This document shows positions 21,205-31,601 of a stretch of DNA of 64,000 bases, in pieces (within the stretch, counting starts at the first letter, position 1; every line of letters starts with the position of its first letter). The position numbers and the translations under genes were made by a program. This DNA comes from Rhytidiadelphus loreus (Eukaryota > Streptophyta > Bryopsida > Hypnales > Hylocomiaceae), in contig OX344764.1 in the NCBI GenBank assembly GCA_947034895.1, positions 12,400,001 to 12,464,000 of the forward strand. The letters are read 5' to 3'. The notes under the pieces were generated by a model. That model was not told the origin of the DNA. It made no database searches and saw only the letters and a list, made by a program, of their open reading frames with translations.

Positions 21205-23604
21205 TGTTGGGTCCAATTTGTGTTAGAAATTTTGACTTTTTAAGCCAAAAACTTTGAATGGTGTTTTTTGGGCTCTTTTTTGAGCCATTGTTGTTATGTG
21301 TACGTTGTGGAGGACCTTGGGGGTCCCTCTACATCTTGTTGTTACCTTGTTGTTTGTGTCCACACCTTTAAATGTAGAATTTTTGTACTTAAGTGGTCCC
21401 TTCCACATCTTGTAATTCTCACATTCCATACTATCTCTAGAGTTGACCCCCACCGTACCTTGGCAATGCTACTTTGGGGGTCCTCTAGCTTCACTTGTTG
21501 ATCACGAGTTCCGTTGTTAACCACCTGGTTGCAAACTACTACTACTAACTACCGACTCACTAACCCCAAAGACCACATGTGGTTGATAGATACCTCGCCT
21601 ACGTTCTTGATTGTCATTGTGAACCAAATGGTGGTCTCTACCAGGTAACCAAACTCCACCTTCTCTGAGATCTTTAAAAATCTTAGATTGTGTTTTAAAA
21701 CCCCATAGATAGCGGAGCTTTGCACCCTGACAAGTCTAGGGAAGTCTTAGATTTGGTGTTAAAACTAAGCCAATAGTAGAACCTAGACAATTCTTAGTGG
21801 CTAGCTCCAAAGTTTAGTTTCCAAAACCTGTTGGAAACAAGCCAAAGTTTAACATCCAAATAAGAAACCAACAAGTTCCCTAGGAGGATTACTCCCTCTT
21901 TTCTTAACTTTTGTTCTTTCTTTAGTTACCCTCTTTCCCCATATTAGTCTTTTTTTTTTCTCAACCCAAGGCCAATCAACCCTATGGCCAACCAACCTGA
22001 AGGTTAGCCAACCAGTTGCCCAAAGGCCAGCCAATCGAAGGATTTGGGCGTCGAGGTCAATCCATTTTGGGAAGTCGGGTCCGGGGATCTTAGAAGTCCG
22101 GGCGTGGACCGTCGAGATCAATCCACCTAGGGGAGTCAGGGTCTGAGCAACGGGGTCATTCCGTTTTGGAGAGTTGAATCCATGAGAATTCATGGGTTTA
22201 GGGGGTCCGGGCGTCAGGGTCAATCTATCCAAAGGAGATCAAGGGGCTAGGGAGTTGGGGGGCTCTAGGGAGTTGGGGGGTTTGGGGAGTTTGGAGTTCC
22301 AAAGAGACTCAGGAAAAAACCTCGACAAGGCTTGGGTATCTACGAAATCGACACCTACACAGCCCCGCACTAACAATATACGAGCAACACCACATTTTAT
22401 CACATCAACTTACTGATTAGGAGGAGAAGAAGAGATAGAAACCCACAAGGACTCAAGAGTGCAACTGCATCCTCCACCGAACTTCCACGCCACTACAAAA
22501 GTGATGGAAATGGAGTGGTGAAGTGCACTAAGTAGGGAGGAGGATTAGGAAAACCCCAAGGACCAATGTGGTCCATTAGGTAGGCCAAGCATAAGAGTTC
22601 ACAAAATCCGTGTCCCATTAGAATTGTAAAAAGGGTTGGTGAGCCATGATGCAATGTAAGAAATTAGCGTAAGAGGTGAATAGTGTAGGAAGGAATAGTA
22701 TAGAAGTAGATGTTAGTGGATGCCAATAAGGCGTAAAGAAAAGAAGGAAGAACTCCTAGACAAGGGGTCTTCTTGAACTCAAGATTTATAAGAAAAATTA
22801 GCAATTTTCTACGGGAAGGATGACTACAATTACGGGAGCAAAGGGGGACCTAAGCAACCTTTTGCGTGAGCTACAAAACGGGGTAAGACACTAAACCATA
22901 TCCAATCCTTTGGTCCCTTCATTATTTAGCCATGGTTAACAAGGCCAAGAACTAGAGAGGTAGGACATAGGTCAATTTGGATTTGAAGAAAATAATATTA
23001 AAGTAGAGGTCCAAAAGTTTCTAAAAAACTAAAATACATAGAAATCGGAGTCAAATTGAGTAAAATATTAGTGGATGAAGTTTAGGGGTCATAGTGGATG
23101 AAAACTAGTAATTTCATCCACAAGAAACAAAATTGTAGGAATAGGAGTTAGAAATAGCCCAAGGCTAAAAAGTAAAATTAGAAGTCAATTTTGAAAGATA
23201 GGTTAATACTAGGGAGTGGATGAAGTTTTAGATACTAGTTAGCAAGTAAACTTCATTCATCAATATCTTTCACTAAGAAGGTCCGATGGGGTAGTATTTG
23301 ATGGTTTCAAAAATGGTGCAAGACACCTAACCACCTTAAATGGCTTAGATAGGGGCAAATATAGCACTACCCCCAAAAAATCCGATAGGTTAACCCAAAC
23401 ATAGTGGAGAAAGTCTGGTAGCTTAGAATAGTCAATTCTCATCATACAACCTCTATAGATGATTAGGAAATAGAAAAGATCCATTGCTTGGAAGGTAGAG
23501 TGAATTGACGCTAGACACCCATAGGAAGAATCACAAAACCCCAAGAACCTAGTTGTACTCGATTATTTACCAAAGGTGGGTAAATAAGCACTCACATGGC
23601 TCTA
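21205..23604 (-). mobile_element. CACTA-like element copy II, part 2
   Basis: On the minus strand it continues the CACTA-like sequence from the left of the hAT element. The block at 21205-21290 corresponds to about 44100-43990 of copy I, and 23540-23595 to about 42260-42205 (both carry ACCAAAGGTGGGTAAA- or ACCAAGGGTGGGTAAA-like sequence). Similarity stops near 23604, so the outer terminus and foldback of copy I are missing. No intact coding sequence; the frame at 21849-22232 is repeat-rich and unsupported. Confidence 0.6.
22030..22310 (+). repeat. About 60-bp repeats and a G-rich tract inside CACTA-like copy II
   Basis: A motif like GTCGAGGTCAATCCA recurs near 22050, 22110, 22154 and 22214, at the place equivalent to the 61-bp repeats of copy I (43445-43650). 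It runs into a G-rich segment (about 22244-22300) with runs of three to six G, such as GGGAGTTGGGGGG twice, which could form a G-quadruplex. Confidence 0.55.
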
Positions 23605-25422
23605 ATATACACAAAAGAGATTGGCCAACGACCTAGTGATGCAGCAACCGGATTGGCAAATCCCGTTTATTATCAATTCTTCCGCCAGCTTGGTGTCAAT
23701 CTCCAAATTTTTTATGCAAAATGACTCCATGGGCAAGGCTCACCCTATACACTATGCTAGTAGATTACTAAAAGATTGCAAAACTAGGTACTCAATTTCC
23801 AAGCGCACACTTCTATCTTTGCAATTCTCAAGTGTGAAATTCAAGCACCATATGTCGGCTAGCTTTTTTCAATAATCGTCCAAAGTGGCCAAGATGTTTT
23901 GAAAGAAATAATGCAACAAACGGACCCAACTAGAAGAATGGAAAAATTACTTGCATGGCTCCAACAATTCAATTTCATCTTTCAACAACCCAAAAGCCAA
24001 CAAGTTAACCATGCTAAGTTGATTCAAGACCTATGTCAACACTCAAATACAAGAGAAGGAGCCTTGTTTGACGATAGTGAATGTTGCATAATCAAAAGGG
24101 CGGTGAGAAAAGATAATTTTGGTTGTGAAAAAATCAAAGATTTGCTCAAGCATGCCATTCTTTTAGAAGATGCAACTAGCGAGGAAAGAAAGAAGGAATA
24201 TACCCTACACTATGATTGGCAATATTATGTATTGTTCATGTTGAGACGGGGTGCTTCACTGAGCAGTAGAACGCAATGAAGCTTGTTTAATATTAAATGA
24301 GTGTCATGAGGGCGCCTATAGAGGCCACTTTGTTGGAGACGCTACAGCTAAAAAGATTTTGATGGCAGGCTATCATTGGCCCACATTATTTATAGATTCC
24401 ACCAAGTTCTATAAAACTTGCCCACCATGTTAAACTTACAACATAAGAAATTTTCCACACACTGAGTTACACTCCATTTTACCCATAAGTGCATTCGAAA
24501 AGTGGAGTGTGGATTTTATAGGTCCCTTGTCAAAAAACTCCAAAAGTAATCAATACATTATCGTCGCCATTGATTATCTTACTAAGTGGTCGGAAGCTTG
24601 GGCCACGAAAATGAATACAGAAGCAATAGTTGTCGATTTCTTATACAACCAAGTAGTGTGCCAGTATGGAATTCCCTTGGAGGTTGTAACAGATCAAAGC
24701 TCACATTTCATGGGGGATCTAGTCACTGAATTGCTTAAGAAGCTATTAGTTAAGCACAAGCGACGAGACAGGCAAATAACTCCATATTACCCTCAAGCCA
24801 ACAATTTGGTTGAAAAAACTAATGGAATATTAGCTAGAATAATCTCCAAAGTGATTCTTGACAAGAGATGAACTTGGGATGAACACCTTGGAGAAGCTTT
24901 GAATTTGGACATACTAGACCACATATAAGCTAACAACTGGATTCACGCCTTTTCAACTTACCTTTGGATTGGAGGTTGTCTTACCTATCGAAATCCAAAT
25001 TCCCTCACTTTGCCTTGCACTACAGCATGGTTTAGAAGATGTGGACTCTTTAACGGAGCAATTGCTATCATTGGAAAGATTAGATGAATGCCGACATAAA
25101 GTGCTCCATAACAACGAGTTAATACAAGGCCAATGCAAGTTGCGATATGACAAGCTAAAGAATTTGATTGAGTTTGAACCCAGTAACCTGGTCATGTTAG
25201 TGGATAGCTAGCTTATGAAGCAGCACAGTCAAAAATTCAGGCCGAAATGGAAGGGCCACTATGTGATTCACCAAAAATTCAACAATGGATCGTACACCTT
25301 AAGCTCACCAAACAGATTGAAGATCACTAAGCGTCACAACGGATCTAAACTGAAGCCGTATTATCATTCGGAACATCTGCAGGATCTTGGCAATGAAGTG
25401 GATTAGGATCCTGGGGAAGATA
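23605..25422 (+). pseudogene. Ty3/gypsy pol remnant (RNase H and integrase)
   Basis: Fragments in order on the plus strand: an RNase H-like part (about 23621-23875, with GKAHPIHYASRLL) and its continuation (23899-24055, TDPTRRMEKLLAWLQQFNF); then an integrase core at 24509-24871 with WSVDFIGPLS, VTDQSSHF and an acidic residue in the QANNLVEKTN block, i.e. the D-D-E positions; and integrase C-terminal pieces (24969-25211 and 25215-25406, RPKWKGHYVI). Several stops and frame changes separate them, and most of the reverse transcriptase, protease and gag are absent. A purine-rich TGGGGAAGATA (25412-25422) just before LTR copy 2 fits a polypurine tract. Confidence 0.85.
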
Positions 25423-26974
25423 TGTTACAACTAATTTTTTCAAATTAATTTGTTCGATGTGGTGATACATGAGGAGTCCAGCTGGTCCCAAGGCTTATCC
25501 ATGTAGCATTTTTTGGGTAGTTATTCCAGATTCATGGACAGGGAGTGAAAGAAAATGTAATAGAAAACTAGTAGTAAAAAGGAAGTGTAACCCCTGGTCC
25601 GGGATTGGTCTCTACTTGCATGCCAAGAACGGACTAGTAGCGCATATGGAGAGTCTACTCAATCGACAACATGGGAATTTTTTGAGGAGAGGAGAAATAT
25701 GGAGAGATTCATGATGTAATGACAAAATGTTAATAATAGAGCCTTCTTATTTACCAATGACGAGCAACGAGTTATGTAGTTCTTCGTGCAAATCTACAAG
25801 TCAATGAAGATTCAAGGGTTAAAAATAAGTTGGTGATTGTGAGTTATACAAGTTAACCCCTAAAGGACCAGGGCCATTCTTCTGTCAAAAACTACTCAAA
25901 ACTGTCATTTCTTCTGCATTCATCCAAAAAAAAAAAAAAAAAATTCTAGAATCTAACCGTATGATCTTGTACTTTACTAGTCAAGGATTATGTGGTAAAA
26001 TTTTCATGGAGTTTGACCGTACAGATTGGAAGATATTAGCATTCAAAGTTGAAAAAAGAAAGTTTATTTGAACACTGGCCTGCAATTTCAGATGACTTTA
26101 ATTGCCATTTGTGAATTGTTTTTGCACCATGGACCTTGAATTAAAAAAAAATTGTGTTGAAGAATTGAGTTGAAAGTCCAGAAAAAAAATTCAAAAAAAA
26201 CACGCTTGATTTTCATTCTCTAAAAAATTGTTAAGTAGAAGTAGGTCCAAGATTGAAAGAAAAATTAAATCGTTAATAGCTCTAAGATGGGATTGAAACA
26301 CGATAATCTCAACAGTAAGATTGTTCTAGCTAGAAAACTTAACCTTGTCAAACAATTTTTTTTGAAAAATTGTGAAAATTGCATTCAAAATTGAATCCTA
26401 TAAGTTATTTTTTCAAGAAGATGCTCAAATTACCCAAAAAACAAGATTGTTCATAACTTTCACATTACTAATCCAAATGTAATGAATCAAAACTTCACAT
26501 GTAGACAAAAATATAATCTTTAAGAAGAAAAAAATTAAAAAATTAATTTCAAATTTTTGTAGATTTCTTTTTCTGCCCGATGACATGAAAATTATGTTTA
26601 AGATGCCATAACTTTTGCTCCCGGGCACCAATTGAAATAAAGTTTATATTCCCACGAAGCTAATAAAGATTTCCTATCTTACAAGAAAGTTTCAAAAAAA
26701 TTCACTAAAAATTGAGATCATAGAAACGTGCCCGAAATCCATTTTGTCCCCCGAGGGGACAATGGTTCTTTAGGGGTGAATGTACAAGCGGATAGCTTAC
26801 TGCGTGCAATGAAGCACATGCACATTCATAAGCTGTTGATTGATCGAGTATTATTTTTCTGGTCCCGCCGACTGATGGATTCACTTGTTAGGTTCTCCGT
26901 GTTTCTCCTCCTTGCTGCATGAGTTGATCTCCTTCGATACAATTGTAGCATGCAAGTAAATCTGAGTGATTTCA
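25423..26974 (+). mobile_element. LTR copy 2 (3' LTR) containing a nested TTAA element
   Basis: Starts TGTTACAAC and ends TTTCA, the expected TG...CA form. It directly follows the pol remnant and polypurine tract. Without the 920-bp insert it is about 628 bp and aligns with 1241-1899 throughout, apart from small indels. Confidence 0.75.
25853..26780. mobile_element. TTAA-flanked piggyBac-like element (copy A2) inside LTR copy 2
   Basis: TTAA (25853-25856), then CCCCTAAAGGACCA ... TGGTTCTTTAGGGG, then TGAA (26777-26780, one base off TTAA). LTR copy 1 has the uninterrupted site AGTTAATGTACAAG at 1700-1713, so element borders and TTAA duplication are seen directly against an empty site. A hairpin TTGTCCCC-CGA-GGGGACAA is just inside the right end (about 26745-26763). 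Non-coding. Confidence 0.92.
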
Positions 26975-27373
26975 GTACCACCATGTGCTTCTTGTGGGCA
27001 AGGATGATATACAGTAAATTATTCTCACACTACAGACATGCATGTGGCAATATCGTCAAGAGTATGGGTAGTCAGAGACGTGAGTAGTTTGGGGCCAGTT
27101 CGAGGATGAACGCGATCTTATTCGCTCGGGATCAATGGTGGAGGCTTTGAATTGATCAAAGCTGCACATGAGGAAGTTTGAGTAGAACTTTCCTTCAAAA
27201 GACAGGACAACAATGACAGGACAACAATATGCATTTCATGTTGATTGGGTAAGTAAGGTAGTATGTTGTTAAATGGCGCCTGACCTTAAAGCGCCATCCA
27301 GAAGGTTTGTACATTTCAAATTTCAGTTATGTACCTATTTGGATGGAGTGCTTTCAGAATCGAACTTTGACCC
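26975..27373. other. Gene-free stretch
   Basis: Nothing recognised; the GACAGGACAACAATATGC-like duplication near 27201-27230 is a short local repeat. Confidence 0.4.
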
Positions 27374-28028
27374 TTAACCCCAAAATGACCTTGAGGACAA
27401 AATGTGTCCTTGACCAATTTTTGAAGTTAAATAAAATCTTACTAAATTAATTTTTTTTAGTAGTTTATATTTTTGAAAAAATCTTTTTGAAGTCTAGTTT
27501 TAGTTTCAAAAATCTGATTTTGAAAATGATTGATTATGATTTTTCTATTCAAGATTTTGTGCATGGGTGTCCATTGCAATCTTGACTTTTTGTAGGGTTG
27601 AGGGCTCTTGGGAATGAGCCTCAAATACACAAGATCTTTAAGAAAAAATCACATTAGAAATTCATTTAAAAAATTGTAGAGTATATTTTGAGAAGTCGTA
27701 AATTGATTGGAGTTATGCATGTTAGGCCCTTTAACCTTATATTTTTTTGGTGCCCAATTTTTTAGATTTGACATGTGAAAAGAGGATTGAAAGACTTCAA
27801 ATCACTTTCACAGTTTTAACACCCTCATGATCAAACACTATAATCTTTCAATCCATAAGAGATGTTGTTGTGTTTTCTTTTCTAATGTGATCTCTAACAT
27901 GTCTAGATTGATTTTATACGGTTACAATTCAAAAAAACATGATACAACTTATCAAAATGTTGGCTTTTTGTTCAATTTAGAACAAATTCCTAGAAGCTCA
28001 GGAAATTCTAGGGTCATTTTGGGGTTAA
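27374..28028 (-). mobile_element. TTAA-flanked element, second family (copy B2)
   Basis: Perfect TTAA at both ends and perfect 13-bp inverted termini CCCCAAAATGACC; length 647 bp. A hairpin AGGACA-AAATG-TGTCCT lies just inside the left end (27392-27408). The interior is the inverted counterpart of B1. Non-coding. Confidence 0.9.
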
Positions 28029-29174
28029 TAACTTTCGCATACAATATCCAAATGTGGCGTTCTTTGGTGCGTTGGAACCTCCTTTCACTTGCCAACATGA
28101 ATATGTGAAAATTTGACCAGTTTCATAATAGAAACTAGGCTCAGTAGTAAAAAGTGACGGTTTTGGGTGTACCCACCTTATTGGGGTTTTTTTCAGCTTC
28201 CAAATTCAATGAAGCTGTCTGAGCATATTTTAGCATTCTCTGAAATGAGAGAAATGATTCTCCATTATCCTCCCATTTCAGGGAATGACAGGATTGTGTA
28301 CTTAGACATCCATGAATATTTTTTTGTCTCTGCATCAACACCAACGGGATTAGGCATTAAATCAACAGAAACTACATCTATAGGAGAGGGCTCTAAAACA
28401 GTGTGGGCATTTTCAACTGTCCAGTAGGAGGTTGTAAAATGGATCCCTAATTGTGGGAAAATGGCCTCTTGATTACATCAGAGCATGATAAGATTTGGTT
28501 TATACTTCTTCAATGGATGATTTAAGAGCCACAATGGGTTCTTTCCTAACTAATTGGATAGGTGTCTATTAATTTTATTGAAAATAAGAATTGATTGTTC
28601 AACTACCTTCTTACAAAGGTTAAAAAATCTGAAATAATGATTGATTCAAGCATTCATTTTAGTTTAAGAAAAGGTCATTTGTAGAAACCATATCTGTTAC
28701 TTTTTACATGTTGCAATGCTAGTTTTTGAATAAAACCATATTTTTCTCGAAACTAAGCATGTGTGGTTTTTCAAGGTCTAGGAATCACAAATAGGGACCT
28801 ATGCCAGATTTCGTTTGAAAATTCATAACTAATTCCACAAAGCTCTGAAAAATATGAAACGACTTGGATTAGATGCCAATTCTACTTGTCTATGAAGGAA
28901 AATTCACTGAGAAATATTTTGAGAAGTTTCACCTGCCTAAAATTCAGTTCCAGTGCTTAGATGGTTGGTTTATGGACCTTCTACCTTAATTTGAATTAAG
29001 AAAGTTTGAGTGGCATAGGAACTCTAGAGATTCACCTGATGGAGTCAGAAGACCTGATACTGCTATTATATCAGGATAAATTCACATTAACGTATATCTC
29101 AAGATAATGTACGTTTATAGCGGGATAACGTGCCTCTGGCACTGGACCTCAATATGGACCTCCTACTTTATATT
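28029..29174. other. Gene-free stretch
   Basis: AT-rich. Overlapping frames on both strands at 28141-28427 are unsupported. No repeats with clear termini were seen. Confidence 0.4.
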
Positions 29175-29824
29175 TTAACCCCTAAATGCCCAAGGCATGT
29201 GAGTTTCTTGGAATTTGCTCTAAATTGAATAAAATGTCAACATTTTAATAAGTTGTATCAATTTGTTTTGAATTGTAATCGTACAAATTCAAACTAAACA
29301 TGTTAGAGATCTCATAGAAAAAGAAAATACAACAATATCACTTACAGAGTGAAAGATTATAATATTTGACCATGAGGGTGTTAAAACTGTAAAAGTGATG
29401 TGAAGTCTTTCAATCTTCTTTTCACAAGTTAAATCTAAAAAGTTGATGACTCAAAAAATATGAGGTTAAAGGGCCTAACATCTATAACCCCAATCAATTG
29501 ATGGCTTCTTAAAATCTACTCTATAATTTTTTTAAATGAATTTTGAATGTGATTTTTTCTCCAAGATCTAGTGTATTTGAGGCTCATTTCCAAGAGCTCT
29601 CAACACTACGGGAAGTCAAGATTGCAATGGGTACCCTTGCACAAAATCTTGAATAGAAAAAATCACTATCATTTATTTTCACGATTGGATTTTTGATGCT
29701 AAAACTAGACTTCAAGAAGAACTTTCCAAAAATATTAAACTACTAAAAATAGAAACTTGGTTAGGTTTTATTTTCAAAGTTTTGCAAACACCAGATTTTG
29801 GTGTCTCCGGCATTTAGGGGTTAA
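29175..29824 (+). mobile_element. TTAA-flanked element, second family (copy B1)
   Basis: TTAA at 29175-29178 and 29821-29824, with perfect 12-bp termini CCCCTAAATGCC; 642 bp. A hairpin ACACCA-GATTT-TGGTGT lies just inside the right end (about 29788-29804). Related copies: B2 (inverted), B3 (20000) and B4 (46837). Confidence 0.9.
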
Positions 29825-30509
29825 CTGAACAGGGATTTTAATCAGTCTCTTGATAGACAACCAGCAGTAGTGTGGCCCATGTATGATGTCATTGAAATCA
29901 GCACCATTTTACAAGTGCAACAAGACAGGCACTTCTTAGGAATTCTGAGCCCCAAAAGCTTAAGAACAGTATGTTGATATCCAATTGCCACTCAAGCATG
30001 CTGCTTGCTACATTCTGATTCAATTTGCCCCTGTCAAAAGTATCTAAGGTAAAAGCACTCAAAAGCGTCCTTGTACCTATTCCTGTATCCTAGATTGCCT
30101 CTTAATGTGTCCCTAGATTTTAGTTCATGTGTCCTTCAAATGTTTACCTCTGATTCGTTGACATATTTGAAGGACATATACTTAACTCTGATTTGCTAAC
30201 TACTGATTTTTGCAAATCTCCCTTTAGGGGCCACTTATGTGACAATTTCAATGGTCTAGGGAGTTGACACTTTGAAAAATCATAGAAATTACATATGGTC
30301 ACATCCGAAAAATCTATTTTTTTTTAATATTCATGATTTTCACTTGCTGATACTACAAAAACATCATTTTTAGGAAAAGGTGTCTCCAACTATACTGAAT
30401 TGCTTCTATTGACAGTTTTGGATGCTCCCACCTTATGCAGAAAATATTGAAAAATGGTACTTGGCTGCAAATATGGGCCCAACACTAAAGATTTTGCCAC
30501 TACCTTAAC

Positions 30510-30738
30510 TTAACCCTTGAATGCCGGGCTGGTCACCGTGAAAATCATTTGTTTTATTACCGTGTGAATTTTTGGCTCAAAAGAATGAAAAAGTAATCAT
30601 TGGAAGACAAACTACTGTAGATGATCTTCCCTTTCCACACAAATTTGGAGGATGAATAGTTGCATTTCGATCCCTACATGGAGAGATTCTTTGTCATTCG
30701 TCGGGCAAAAAACGTCCTCCACGTCGTTTATGGGTTAA
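30510..30738. mobile_element. Small TTAA-flanked element (221 bp)
   Basis: TTAA at 30510-30513 and 30735-30738, with imperfect termini CCCTTGAATGCC and GTCGTTTATGGG. A short AAACG/CGTTT stem lies near the right end. It shares its right TTAA with the next element. Confidence 0.65.
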
Positions 30739-30887
30739 GGTAGCAACACCCATAAGTGCCACTGTACCCATAACCCCCACCTCTAAAATCTTGAAAAATC
30801 TTGGGAAGTAAATAGATGTGATTTCAAGGATGTACTACATATGAAAATGTCACTTTAAATTGACAGTTATGGGTGCTGCTACCTTAA
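30735..30887. mobile_element. Small TTAA-flanked inverted-repeat element (145 bp)
   Basis: TTAA followed by GGTAGCAACACCCATAA, and TTATGGGTGCTGCTACC followed by TTAA: about 17-bp inverted ends with one mismatch. The terminal sequence differs from the CCCCTAAA families. It directly abuts the 221-bp element. Confidence 0.6.
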
Positions 30888-30973
30888 AGGTAGAGTGAAT
30901 TCATGAACCAATGCATGTCATAGCTTTGTACTATCAGCCCTCTTTAAGACAATATGACGTCTAGAACTTCCTA

Positions 30974-31361
30974 TACAGTGAGGTTCAACTCATTTACGAA
31001 TTGCCCATTTCTACTGTGTGCATTTTCTTGCATAGCATGGAAGAGAATTGGAATTTTTCTTCTTGAATTGTTTACACTCAATTCTTAGACAATTCCACTC
31101 AAGCCTACCAAATTTCAGCTTAAAAAAATAAAATTTTCATTTCAACACCAATTGCTTGCAATAAAATATCTTGTAAAACCATGAAAATTGAATATAAAAA
31201 TTCACCAAAAATGATCTCTTGGTTTGTTGAAGCTGAAATTTAGTAGACTTGAGTGCAATTGCATAAGGATGCAATGATAATTATATCTACCAAAATCTAC
31301 CAATTACAAAAATTTGAAAGCCTCCACTGGGCAATTTGTAAATGAGCTGGACCTGACTGTA
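30974..31361. mobile_element. Mariner-like non-autonomous element (TA duplication)
   Basis: TA, then an inverted repeat starting CAGTGAGGTTCAACTCATTT, with the mirror CAGTCAGGTCCAGCTCATTT at the right end, followed by TA; 384 bp. The ends agree at about 27 of 32 positions. A second internal inverted pair lies at 31097-31121 and 31230-31254. TA duplication and CAGT ends are typical of Tc1/mariner elements. No transposase. Confidence 0.7.
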
Positions 31362-31601
31362 CATCTGTCACACATTCCTCTACTGTAGCACACTTGTCAC
31401 AACTTCAAACTGTCATAATTATCTTTTGACACATGATGCATGCTCTGAAGGTTGAGAGATTCGAACTATTGCAGCTGAAGCAAATGTATAGTAGCATCTG
31501 TGAAAGCCCAACGAATTAAAAATTGGGGAAACTGCCAGCTGCTTGTGATATAAGTCTTGAGCCTTGAGTTTGTGTTTCAATGGTTTTTGAGTTCCTTTGC
31601 C

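Noticed and set aside
28141..28427. Overlapping frames on both strands
   Set aside because: No motif, no codon bias, no splice context.
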